This document shows, piece after piece, positions 1 to 7,885 of a DNA stretch of 64,000 bases. Both the position numbers and the translations under genes were made by a program. The first letter of the stretch is position 1, and each line of letters begins with the position of its first letter. Location of the stretch: positions 48,515 through 112,514 of the forward strand of contig CAVRCT010000008.1 in the NCBI GenBank assembly GCA_963719645.1, written 5' to 3'. The notes under the pieces are model-generated. The model saw only the letters and a program-made list of their open reading frames with translations, had not been told where the DNA came from and did no database searches. The DNA comes from CAVRCT01 sp963719645. GTDB taxonomy: Bacteria; Pseudomonadota; Gammaproteobacteria; DSM-16500.

Positions 1-1
1 G

Positions 2-793
2 TTGGTCCTTATCAACAGCTTCACGCAACAAGAATTATTAGCGGGGGGATGGCGAGTGGGTTACTGGATAGGCGCTGGGTTGTGTTTCATCAGTATTCTG
101 CTACGACTGAATTTGCCCGAAACACCTGACTTTAAAGCCGCTCACAAAGAAAAATATCCGTTGGCGAAGTTACTGAAAGACCCACGCTCACGAAAGCACT
201 TATTCACCGTATTTAGCCTAGCCAGCACGTGGGGCATTGTGTACCAAATTTTATTTATTTGGATGCCAACTTATCTGACTCACGTTCAACACCTGAGTCA
301 TCGCAGCGCACTGCAAATCAACTGTGTTTGTTTGGTTTGTTTAGCCATTTTTATTAGCTTAGTCGGGTATTGGGCAGATCACATTAACCGTACACGTCTC
401 ATCCGCTTATCGTGTCTCGCCATGCTCATTTTTTCGTATCCTTTATTTTTGCTTCTCGCTAGCGGTTCACTCCTGCAAATTTATCCTGCGATGGCTATTT
501 TTACGCTGATTTTCAGCTTATATTTACCCACCGCTTTTGCCAGCATGATTGAATTATTTTCCACAGACATACGCTATACCGGCATGTCGCTCGGCTTTAA
601 TTTAGGATTGGCCATTTTTGGCGGCACCTGCCCTTTAATCGTCACTTGGTTAATTGAATGGACAACCAATCCCAAAGCCCCCGCCTGTTATTTGATCGTG
701 GCAGCACTCTCTGGATTCGTCACTTCCATGCGAATTTCAGATAAAAAAGGCCAACTAGTTATACATACGCCTCTCACTACAAGACACTCGTAA
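2..793 (+). CDS. MFS transporter, C-terminal part (5' end outside window)
   Basis: This is the last 263 residues of a major facilitator superfamily carrier of the inner membrane. The frame is open to the window edge, so the TTG at position 2 is not a real start and the N-terminal half is missing. A G-W-R-x-G-Y-W/ETPDF segment near the start resembles the cytoplasmic side after TM6 in ProP/KgtP-like metabolite:H+ symporters. It is followed by a loop with KDPRSRKH and about six hydrophobic helices (TM7-TM12), with a D-x-x-x-R loop (ADHINRTR) between TM8 and TM9. The substrate cannot be assigned. The final codons (TRHS, stop TAA 791-793) lie inside the 28-bp sequence that recurs at 14344-14371, so the 3' end marks the left border of the poly-serine cluster. 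Confidence 0.8.
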   Translation: MVLINSFTQQELLAGGWRVGYWIGAGLCFISILLRLNLPETPDFKAAHKEKYPLAKLLKDPRSRKHLFTVFSLASTWGIVYQILFIWMPTYLTHVQHLSHRSALQINCVCLVCLAIFISLVGYWADHINRTRLIRLSCLAMLIFSYPLFLLLASGSLLQIYPAMAIFTLIFSLYLPTAFASMIELFSTDIRYTGMSLGFNLGLAIFGGTCPLIVTWLIEWTTNPKAPACYLIVAALSGFVTSMRISDKKGQLVIHTPLTTRHS

Positions 794-807
794 AGTTCTC
801 TTTTAGC
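780..807 (+). repeat. left copy of 28-bp direct repeat flanking the poly-serine cluster
   Basis: The stretch starting CAAGACACTCGTAAAG matches 14344-14371 at 26 of 28 positions in the same orientation. Weaker similarity extends upstream in both copies (ATACAT followed by TCTC). The copy spans the stop codon of the MFS gene. The two copies bracket the whole block of unrecognised poly-serine genes, as expected for an insertion or recombination boundary. Confidence 0.6.
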
Positions 808-899
808 GCGTGGTCCATTCCGCTTGGGAGAAAGGAGTCAGGGTTCAGCGTTTATTGAGCGTTTAAAGTGAAAATATCAAATGCCGACTCTGTCACTCT

Positions 900-928
900 T
901 TGACAAACACATATTCTATTTGTATATT
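900..928 (+). promoter_or_regulatory. sigma-70 type promoter of the 844-aa protein gene
   Basis: A perfect -35 hexamer TTGACA (900-905) is followed by a 17-nt spacer and the -10 hexamer TATATT (923-928). Transcription would start near 935, about 28 nt before the ATG at 963. This rules out the TTG at 900 as a start codon, since it is the -35 box itself. Confidence 0.75.
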
Positions 929-962
929 ATCTAACCCAAAACGAAGAATAGAGACAAAAAAA

Positions 963-3497
963 ATGACAACGCCTCGCAGCAACGCGGAGACCATTAATTT
1001 TTCCAAATTTGAAGAGCATTGCAAAACAGTCCGTGGTGAGTTTGGAAAAACAGAAGTTTATTCTCTCTGGGCATTTTTAGATAAACTAGCGAATCTTGAT
1101 ATACAGGAAGCGAAGAATGGAGTGAAAGATAAGGAGTCGATAAAAACGCTTTTTTGGCATCAAGATGGCTATCCTCATCTGCTTTACGTTACCTTAGAAA
1201 AGAGTGAACTTCACAACCTTTTAAAAGACAAAAAATTAGATGTCTTTGAAAACGGAAAGGTTCGCAAAGACAAGGTATTTGAGGACATTGAAAATAACAG
1301 AGAGTTAATTTTTAGCATCAATTTAAATGGAAAAAATTCTAGTTTTACAGTTGATATCGATATTGCAAAAGGTAATAGACGCCCTCCCAGACTCTGTATA
1401 TTCACACAATCTAATGAACCAGGCTGTTTAGATTTAGAACGTCGTCAAGTGAGTTATCTTTGGAGTGAATTTTCAATTGAGTTGATAGAAGATTTAATTC
1501 TTAACGTTTTTGGTTTTAATCTTAACTCTTCTAATCCGATGCAGATTTATCCCGCATACAAACCTAAAGAAAAAGAACCCAGCGAGTGGGAATGCAATCC
1601 CAAAAAAGGAAAAAAAACATTGCCAAATAAAAACCTAAAACGAAAAAGAATGTCTGAGCAAGAGGAGGAAACAGCACCTTCATCCGACGCGGATAACTCC
1701 GATGTAGACATGAAAGCGGCTGAAGAAAGCCATTCCACAAGCAGCAGCTCCTCTTCTTCATCTTCCTCCTCCTCTGCAATGCCATTCCACTTGTCATCCC
1801 GCCATGATCCACGATGGAGGCCTGCCGGAATGAATCGTGCGGACGATTTACCGCAACCCATGGATTTATCGGCTTTTTCTTTTCCGCCATCCGCATCTTC
1901 GAGCCGTCATCAAACATCGATGACGGAAGAAAGCCCAGACAGTAAATTGGTAAAGCAATTAACAGCTGAATTGGCCGCCGAAAAACAAAAAAGACAGCAA
2001 GAAAATAAAACGCATTTAAAAACAGTCAGAAAATTGCGTCAGAAAAAGCAACAAGCGGCCGAATTAAAAACTCAGTTAGATATGACTCGCGTAACGCTGG
2101 ATACCGAACGACAACTATCCCAAGAGCGCAAACAATATTTTTTCACCGAAATAGATAGCTATAGAAACACATTAGCGCGCGCGCAGGTGAAATTATCTCA
2201 ATTGCAGCCTGTTACGTTGGTGACTAAACTATTTGATGAAATCATGAAAACGGCAAGTGCTCCGGATGCGCTAGAAGTAGACGATTTTTTTGCATTTGGA
2301 AATCCCTGTCAAGAATTGCTTCAATTACAGGAGGACTTCGTCCGAACCCATATCAATACTGAATATCGGGTTATTTATTATCAAAATTATTTATTAAAAA
2401 TACTTTTGTCGGATCCACTTGCAAGCGTTGTCATTGCCGAGCTGGATCTAACAAATCGTTTGCTAGAATTGGCTAATCTACCTCACAAACTTCTGAGTGA
2501 AGTTAAACAAAAAAATGATGCGTTGCATTTCGTAACTCTCATCAAAAAATATATGCCTGCTCGTACGATGGATATTGAAAATTGTCTGCAGAGCTATGCA
2601 GAATTATGCCGGTCTAATAATATCGATGCAGAAAAAATAGAGAGACGACAAGGTAAAATTTTAAGGTTAGTCATTCAATTTAAAGTCGAAAAAATTTATC
2701 AGGAGTATACCGTTTTGATAAATGATGAGGTGTATTGGAAAGCAGAAAAACAACGCGCTAAACGGTCGCGTCAGCAGGGGCCAAACAGTGCTGCAAGTGA
2801 TCAGCCAGCCGCGTTAGCGGATGAAGGTGCAGTATACGATGATCCAGTCGCGATGCATGACGAAGAAGAAAGTGAGGAGTTAGCTGCAAGTGTTGATAAT
2901 GAGGCTGCCGAAGCGAATGAAGGCGATGAACCAACTGCGATGACAGATCAAGATGCAGAACATGAGAAGCCAGCCGCTAGCGCGGATGGAAGTGCACAAA
3001 ATGCTGGAAGAGTGAATGGTGATGAACCTTCTGCGATGAGCGGTGGAAGTCAATCCTTGTCAAGCTCAGCTTCATCGTCTTCAAACTCAGCTTCATCCTC
3101 TTCAAGCTTAGCTAACTTAGCTTCATCTTCTTCAAGCTCAGCTAGCTCAGCTTCATCTTCTTCAAGCTCAGCGGCATTGGTCTCAGATCCATTCCAAATT
3201 GTTGCGTCGAGTTTCAATCCAACCAATTCAAATACTGCCATTTTGCAGATATTAAATTCAACTGGAGCAGGCTTACCGAACACTCACTCAAGCTCTTCAA
3301 GTTCACCATCAGGTAGTCATTCTACGTTACCTACTATGTTATCTAATTTTGGCACTGATTCTGGACTTAAAAACATTCCAGAGGGCATCTTCTCGCATCG
3401 ATGTCATAATTCTAATGCGATGATAAAGCTAGATGGGTTAGACGATTCTCCTCTTTCTTTGCAACGAAGAAACTCACTTGGGCAAGGAGGCCTGTAA
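963..3497 (+). CDS. large poly-serine, coiled-coil protein (844 aa), putative host-directed protein
   Basis: No known family is recognised. The ATG at 963 is chosen because an in-frame TTG at 900 lies within the -35 box. Residues 1-220 look globular and rich in charged residues. A basic patch LKRKRM (about 224-229) is followed by an acidic stretch and the motif DVDM (about 247-250). A run of about 14 serines follows (258-271). Residues about 328-416 form a long heptad-type coiled coil, then comes a helical domain to about 600. Residues about 600-695 are an acidic Ala/Glu/Asp segment with degenerate D-E-P-x-A-M-type repeats. Residues about 695-740 are Ser/Ala-rich, and a further Ser run precedes the C-terminus. 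There is no signal peptide or membrane segment. This composition, with basic signals beside low-complexity Ser tracts, resembles eukaryotic nuclear proteins. An effector role is inference. Confidence 0.75.
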   Translation: MTTPRSNAETINFSKFEEHCKTVRGEFGKTEVYSLWAFLDKLANLDIQEAKNGVKDKESIKTLFWHQDGYPHLLYVTLEKSELHNLLKDKKLDVFENGKVRKDKVFEDIENNRELIFSINLNGKNSSFTVDIDIAKGNRRPPRLCIFTQSNEPGCLDLERRQVSYLWSEFSIELIEDLILNVFGFNLNSSNPMQIYPAYKPKEKEPSEWECNPKKGKKTLPNKNLKRKRMSEQEEETAPSSDADNSDVDMKAAEESHSTSSSSSSSSSSSSAMPFHLSSRHDPRWRPAGMNRADDLPQPMDLSAFSFPPSASSSRHQTSMTEESPDSKLVKQLTAELAAEKQKRQQENKTHLKTVRKLRQKKQQAAELKTQLDMTRVTLDTERQLSQERKQYFFTEIDSYRNTLARAQVKLSQLQPVTLVTKLFDEIMKTASAPDALEVDDFFAFGNPCQELLQLQEDFVRTHINTEYRVIYYQNYLLKILLSDPLASVVIAELDLTNRLLELANLPHKLLSEVKQKNDALHFVTLIKKYMPARTMDIENCLQSYAELCRSNNIDAEKIERRQGKILRLVIQFKVEKIYQEYTVLINDEVYWKAEKQRAKRSRQQGPNSAASDQPAALADEGAVYDDPVAMHDEEESEELAASVDNEAAEANEGDEPTAMTDQDAEHEKPAASADGSAQNAGRVNGDEPSAMSGGSQSLSSSASSSSNSASSSSSLANLASSSSSSASSASSSSSSAALVSDPFQIVASSFNPTNSNTAILQILNSTGAGLPNTHSSSSSSPSGSHSTLPTMLSNFGTDSGLKNIPEGIFSHRCHNSNAMIKLDGLDDSPLSLQRRNSLGQGGL

Positions 3498-3499
3498 TC

Positions 3500-3523
3500 T
3501 AACGATGCACTCTGTCTCTTTAG
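3500..3523 (+). repeat. 24-bp direct repeat, left copy
   Basis: The 24 bases beginning TAACGATGCACTCTGTCT recur at 4028-4051 with two mismatches in the same orientation. They bracket the nested palindromic repeat block between them, which may have inserted into, or duplicated, this sequence. Confidence 0.5.
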
Positions 3524-3526
3524 CCA

Positions 3527-3592
3527 GTAGCCTATGGGTGCAACCCGGAGTTTTTAAGCAGCTTTAAAACCCCGGGTTGCACCCGGCTACTT
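3527..3592. repeat. palindromic repeat, GGGTGCAACCCGG family
   Basis: Inverted repeat with arms AGTAGCC...GGGTGCAACCCGG and CCGGGTTGCACCCGGCTACT around a short AT-rich loop. A second copy of the same family lies at 13952-14024. It sits 30 nt after the stop of the 844-aa gene and could serve as an RNA hairpin or terminator. There is no U-tract directly after it. Confidence 0.7.
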
Positions 3593-3970
3593 TTATACAA
3601 ATCCCCCTTGTTCCCCCTTTTTCAAAGTGGGAGACTTTCTTAAGCGACTTCGCTGTTAAAACACAGAGGCGCTTAAGAAAGTCTCCCACTTTGAAAAAGG
3701 GGAACAAGGGGCAATGGCACTAGCTTAAGAACTGTCGTCCCGGAATTTAGTAGCTCTTAACGAGCGCCTTTTGCTCGTTTAGAGCTACTTAATGTCCGGG
3801 ATCCATCTTCAATTTATCGCCCTCTTGCTTTTAACTTATATGCTTTAAGCAAAATGGATCCCGGACATTAACTGGCGCTAAATTCGCAAAAAGCGCTCAT
3901 TAAGCGCCAGTAAATTCCGGGACGACAGTTCTTAAGCTAGTGCCATTGGGAACAAGGGGGATTTGTATAA
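3591..3970. repeat. composite repeat: outer ATACAAATCCCCC element with nested hairpins
   Basis: The outer ends are inverted copies of TTTATACAAATCCCCCTTG. Inside the left part is a hairpin with arms GACTTTCTTAAGCG and CGCTTAAGAAAGTC (about 3633-3686). A 235-bp palindromic element (3713-3947) is embedded to the right. The same outer ends surround the other two copies of the 235-bp element (25790 and 41191). This suggests repeated insertion of one element family into another. Confidence 0.65.
3713..3947 (+). mobile_element. 235-bp palindromic element, copy 1 (MITE-like)
   Basis: The terminal inverted repeats begin AATGGCACTAGCTTAAGAAC and continue into GTCGTCCCGGAATTTA. The interior holds a left hairpin built on TAGCTC/GAGCTA, a central pair GTCCGGGATCCAT/ATGGATCCCGGAC, and a right hairpin built on CTGGCGC/GCGCCAG. 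It is effectively identical to 25790-26024 (235 bp, same orientation) and to the reverse complement of 41191-41424. It encodes no protein. Near-identity of dispersed copies implies recent spread, presumably mobilised in trans. Confidence 0.7.
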
Positions 3971-4027
3971 AAAGCAACGTTCATTTAAAAATAAATTCTT
4001 ATTCGATAAGGAGATCATCTGTCATCG

Positions 4028-4051
4028 TAATGATGCACTCTGTCTGTTTAG
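4028..4051 (+). repeat. 24-bp direct repeat, right copy
   Basis: Right partner of 3500-3523 (22 of 24 identical). It is followed directly by a hairpin with arms AAATCC and GGATTT and inner arms GTGC and GCAC (about 4055-4088), lying in the gap before the convergent gene end at 4120. Confidence 0.5.
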
Positions 4052-4119
4052 GAGAAATCCGAGGTGCGCTGGAAGCACGGAGGATTTAGACAACGCCATT
4101 CTTAAGCATGCCTCCCACA

Positions 4120-5283
4120 TCAAATACGAGCCTGCTTAGGTGAATCAATTTCCATGGCAGCGGTAGAATCATTAGGAACAAATATTCGATACAACTTTTC
4201 AATTTTGGATAAACTGTCAGGACTGAAATTTAAAATTTTTCTAACTTCTTCGAAATAAGCCAGAATGTGAGTGATAGCACTCGACATACCTTCAGCATTT
4301 CTATTAAACCAATCCTGATATTCATCTGATGAGGCAACTTGCTCTAATGATGCAACGGCCGTATAGAAAGAATCTATTTTTTTCTGGCATGTTCTGTTCA
4401 TCCATCGACTGACTTCAATAATTTTAAGCTGATTAGAAGCGCCGTCATCACTCATCGATTTCGATTCGCTACTTTCAAAAGGCGTCTGACTCTTCGTTAG
4501 AATTGAGATCGTATTAGACTTATCCGTTGGATCTTTCAGCATCAAAATAACAGCAAGCAGCTCCGCATGTTTTTTAATTTGTTCGCGATTAAATGTTAGC
4601 ATTTTTAATAATGCCGTCATGAAACAGCTCATTACCATATCTAATTTTTGAATATCTGGTTGGAGCTTAAGACTAAAAATATAAAATTTTGGATTTTTTA
4701 AGGTGAAAAATCTTTTCGCCAGCTCTAATCCTTGATGAAAATCACTTAGCATCTGCGGAACAGGCTGCTTTACCCACGCACTAAACTCCGCGCTATCCGT
4801 TCGAGCAGAGCTATCTTCTATACGAGGTTTTTTGGAGACTGGCAAGATATCCGCAGACGATGAACTTATCTTCTGCGCGGTTTTATCATCAGCGGATGAA
4901 GAGCTTGCCTCTTGCTCGGCTTTATCATCAAACTTTCTTTTTAAAGAAGCTGGCGCATCACTCTTTTTAGAATCTTTGCTGTCTTGTCCTGAAGAACTGC
5001 TCTCATTTTTTTCTACGCGCGGTTTTGATTGATAGTTTGGAAATTCTTTTCGTACGGCTTCAAGACAGTGAGCGATATTCACTTCTCCGGCATAATCCGT
5101 TTCGAGCATGTTTTTAAGCTGATCGAAAAACTCTAAATTATTCATCGCTGCATTTTGCAAATTAGCATCTTGCTTTGCCAGCAACCCAATTAGGTTAACA
5201 ATAGCCTCATCCGAATTGTCATTGGAATAAGTATCAGAAGTATTGGCTGCTAAAGCACCGATGAAGCGTTGACTACTAGACAT
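4120..5283 (-). CDS. Ser/Lys-rich protein (387 aa) with two basic nuclear-signal-like patches
   Basis: No known family is recognised. The ATG at 5283 is preferred over an upstream in-frame TTG at 5304 because GGGG stands 8 nt before it. The N-terminal about 95 residues are helical. A linker of about residues 95-160 carries Ser tetrads, LKRKFDDK (114-121), SSSSADD repeats and SKKPRIED (150-157), the last two being typical monopartite basic signals. The rest (about 175-375) is a helical, probably globular domain. The C-terminus ends with AMEIDSPKQ, the reversed-looking variant of the D-V-E-M motif seen across this cluster. It lies 31 nt downstream of the 601-aa gene on the same strand, so they probably form an operon. 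No signal peptide or membrane segment is seen. Confidence 0.7.
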   Translation of the reverse strand: MSSSQRFIGALAANTSDTYSNDNSDEAIVNLIGLLAKQDANLQNAAMNNLEFFDQLKNMLETDYAGEVNIAHCLEAVRKEFPNYQSKPRVEKNESSSSGQDSKDSKKSDAPASLKRKFDDKAEQEASSSSADDKTAQKISSSSADILPVSKKPRIEDSSARTDSAEFSAWVKQPVPQMLSDFHQGLELAKRFFTLKNPKFYIFSLKLQPDIQKLDMVMSCFMTALLKMLTFNREQIKKHAELLAVILMLKDPTDKSNTISILTKSQTPFESSESKSMSDDGASNQLKIIEVSRWMNRTCQKKIDSFYTAVASLEQVASSDEYQDWFNRNAEGMSSAITHILAYFEEVRKILNFSPDSLSKIEKLYRIFVPNDSTAAMEIDSPKQARI

Positions 5284-5314
5284 TTTATTTACCCCTTCAA
5301 TCAAAAATTAATTA

Positions 5315-7120
5315 TTAACCTCTTCTAGGACGATTGGCTGATCTCTCAGAGACCAGCTCTGCTGCTTTGCGCTTTTCCGCTGCTTTTTGTTTTGGTGTAG
5401 ATTTGGTTTTTGGTGCAGGCTTAATTTTTGGCTTAGCTCTCCGCGCAGGGTTAGCTTCAGCACTCGATGTCGATGTATTATCGTTCCCAGACTGCGCAAG
5501 GTTTGTTAAAGACCTGGCAGCTGCCTCTAATGCTTTGTCCATACCATTGATAATGTATTGTGGCGGTGGTGGTTGCGGGCGATCCAATACGAACGCTGGC
5601 AGCGATTGTGGAAGAGCGTTGCTCGAGGAAGAAGAAGATGATGATGACGATAAAGAATTTCTAGCAAAAAATCCCCCCGCAGGATTACCCGGATTTCTCA
5701 CACCGTTGCCATTCGTTAACAAGTTAGGTGTTGGGAAGGGAAGACCATGCGATAGCATAAAAGGTGATAAGTTAGGCATACTCAAATTAGAATTGGATTG
5801 CATCGCAAAAAACTGCGTCAGAGAATGTGGATCTTGCGGCGAAAAACTATTCATGAAATTCTGTGGTGAAGTAGACATACCTAAACTAGGAACTTGAAAC
5901 GGGACTCCACTCATAAAATCAGGTTGCGGTAAAAAAGGCATACCTAACAGGCTCCCATTCCCAGTTGTTCCCGACAGGGACGCAAAAGGCAGGCTTGCGC
6001 TTGAACTGGCGCTCGGGTTCAGGTTCAGTGTTGCAGTCGGTGTCATATTCGAGTTTGAACTTGAGCTTGAACTTGAGCTAGAGCTCGCACTTTTTGACAC
6101 CTCTGAATCTATCTCCATCGCGACTGCGCCTGGAGAACTTAAAGGTCGATGCGATCCATTTAATAAACTAAAAATTTCATTTGTTGATGCCATTGTCGAG
6201 CGCGAAGTTGGAATGTGTGGTGGTGGAGCCAGGGATTGTGAATCGCTTGAAACGGCGGGTAGTAATTTCACCCCGTTTGATGCGTTATTGCTTAACGGCT
6301 TGGGCAGAGACATTGCTGTCAGTTTTTCAATTTGCGCTTTCAATTCGCTATTTTCATTCTGTAACGTTGCAAATGCGGCTTTTTGTCTCGCTTCCTCTTC
6401 CGCACTTTTTGCTATTTCACTGGCTAAATTCTCTGCTTTTGATTCGGCGACATTCAGTCGACGCTGCATGTCCTCCATTTCGGATAGGAATTCTTCGGGG
6501 TCTACCGTGTTCCTGTCCAACAAACTATTTTGTTGCATGCCCGCTGTAGCAAATTGTAAAAGAGCTGCCAATTTTTCTGCATTTTCTCGTTGCCTCAGTT
6601 TAAATTGCGTATGCCATTCTGCTTGTTGTTTTTTTGCATCGTTTTCTAATTGGGATTTTTGCTGCTTTAAAATCTCTAGCTCTCCCAGCGAAGCTACTAA
6701 AAGCCTACCTTGTTCCTTATAGTCCCGTTGTGAACATTCAAGATCACTTTTAAATCGAGCATGGGTTAATCCCAATGTTTTATGCTGGTCTGTTAATTCA
6801 GCCAATTGTTTAGCGACTTCTGCTAACTCGGCTTTTTTTTCGTTGAGCTGCTGCGTTAAAGCAGATACATTTTCTGCCAGAGAATTATTTTTTTGTTTTA
6901 ATTCACCCTCTGATCTTTGTAAGTGTTGAACTTGTTGAGCTAATGCGCCCTGCTCGGCAACTAATGCATTGCATCGTAACTGTAGATGCATGCGCGTTTC
7001 CCACGATGAGGATATTGCAAAACCATCCACCGCCAAAGAAGGCGTTGCATTCGTGTCTGCGCTCGATGGATAGTCGGAAGCGAAAAAATCATCGGTATTA
7101 AAACTTCGAGGTCCCGTCAT
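5315..7120 (-). CDS. coiled-coil, poly-serine, Pro-rich protein (601 aa) with basic tail
   Basis: No known family is recognised. After a short N-terminal segment, residues about 44-270 form a continuous coiled coil (Q/E/L/K heptads). A Ser/Pro linker leads to AMEIDSE (about 333-339), then a run of about ten serines (345-355). Next is a low-complexity Asn/Ser/Pro/Phe/Met region to about 490 and a second run of about ten serines (about 487-500). A PPPPQ stretch follows near 514, and the C-terminal about 45 residues are strongly basic with KRKAAE and RPRRG. The architecture (coil, Ser tracts, basic end) parallels its neighbours. First gene of a minus-strand pair with the 387-aa protein. Function unknown; host nuclear targeting is inference. 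Confidence 0.7.
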   Translation of the reverse strand: MTGPRSFNTDDFFASDYPSSADTNATPSLAVDGFAISSSWETRMHLQLRCNALVAEQGALAQQVQHLQRSEGELKQKNNSLAENVSALTQQLNEKKAELAEVAKQLAELTDQHKTLGLTHARFKSDLECSQRDYKEQGRLLVASLGELEILKQQKSQLENDAKKQQAEWHTQFKLRQRENAEKLAALLQFATAGMQQNSLLDRNTVDPEEFLSEMEDMQRRLNVAESKAENLASEIAKSAEEEARQKAAFATLQNENSELKAQIEKLTAMSLPKPLSNNASNGVKLLPAVSSDSQSLAPPPHIPTSRSTMASTNEIFSLLNGSHRPLSSPGAVAMEIDSEVSKSASSSSSSSSSSNSNMTPTATLNLNPSASSSASLPFASLSGTTGNGSLLGMPFLPQPDFMSGVPFQVPSLGMSTSPQNFMNSFSPQDPHSLTQFFAMQSNSNLSMPNLSPFMLSHGLPFPTPNLLTNGNGVRNPGNPAGGFFARNSLSSSSSSSSSSNALPQSLPAFVLDRPQPPPPQYIINGMDKALEAAARSLTNLAQSGNDNTSTSSAEANPARRAKPKIKPAPKTKSTPKQKAAEKRKAAELVSERSANRPRRG

Positions 7121-7192
7121 AAACTGTTATTCACTCCCACAACCGGTTGGATAAAATTTGGTCGTCCAAAATTGTTGAAAATTTTTACTGGA

Positions 7193-7198
7193 TATAAT
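7193..7198 (+). promoter_or_regulatory. candidate -10 box in the divergent intergenic region
   Basis: A perfect TATAAT stands in the AT-rich 210-bp gap between the divergent 601-aa and 168-aa genes, preceded by TG in extended -10 style context. No good -35 hexamer is present at 16-18 nt. It would give a leader of about 125 nt for the 168-aa gene. The opposite-strand promoter could not be identified. Confidence 0.35.
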
Positions 7199-7330
7199 AC
7201 TTCAACAAATGTAGAATAATAAACCATTTTTAATCAGATATAGCTTATATTTAAACAATTTTACCGTGGTGTAAAGAATATTTGTTAATTTTTTTTCCAT
7301 TTTAATATTTTTTAGAGGTATAAATCAGCG

Positions 7331-7837
7331 ATGAGCTCATCCAGAGATGAAGAAATAAATGCATTAAACCAGAGAGTGCAAACACTTCAGCAAAGACATT
7401 CTCAGTTAATGCAAACCCACTTAAAGCTCGGCTTTGAAAAAAATGAGCTAAAGACTTGTGTCGAGCAGCAGTCCGCAGAAACGAATCGTTTAAAAAGTCT
7501 TTTACAAAGCGCAGAAGAGAGAGCGGCTTCATTAGAAACTGAAAACAAACGCATCCAAGAGCAGAGCGCGCGTCGCCACGAGCAGCACTCTGCTGACATA
7601 AATCAATTAAGAACTCTCTTACACACAGCGCAAACAAGAGCAGCTTCTCTGGAAACTGAAAAAAATTCTCTTTTTGAAAAGGCACAACAGCTTGGAAATA
7701 AATTCTTGCCACAATTCAAAGAATTACAATACCAAAATGCCCAACTCCGTGTTCAGGTAGAACAGCTACAAAAATCGAAACCCACACAAGCCAATACAGC
7801 GAGCCCTGCATCATCCTCTCCAAGCAGGTTTTTCTGA
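7331..7837 (+). CDS. small coiled-coil protein (168 aa)
   Basis: Almost the entire length (residues about 5-150) is predicted heptad coiled coil, with two copies of a T/S-L-L-x-x-A-x-x-R-A-A-S-L-E-T-E segment about 35 residues apart. This points to internal duplication. The last about 18 residues are Thr/Ala/Ser/Pro-rich. It lacks the long Ser run and basic patch of its neighbours. AGAGGT lies 11 nt before the ATG. It may be a partner that oligomerises with the coiled-coil neighbours. No family recognised and no signal peptide. Confidence 0.65.
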   Translation: MSSSRDEEINALNQRVQTLQQRHSQLMQTHLKLGFEKNELKTCVEQQSAETNRLKSLLQSAEERAASLETENKRIQEQSARRHEQHSADINQLRTLLHTAQTRAASLETEKNSLFEKAQQLGNKFLPQFKELQYQNAQLRVQVEQLQKSKPTQANTASPASSSPSRFF

Positions 7838-7885
7838 AACAAGCATTCATCATCGCAATTTTTTGACATTAATAATGGTAATAAA

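Noticed and set aside
900..962. Possible N-terminal extension of the first poly-serine protein starting at TTG 900
   Set aside because: That TTG is part of a perfect -35 box (TTGACA) with a matching -10 at 17-nt spacing; the ATG at 963 is the start.
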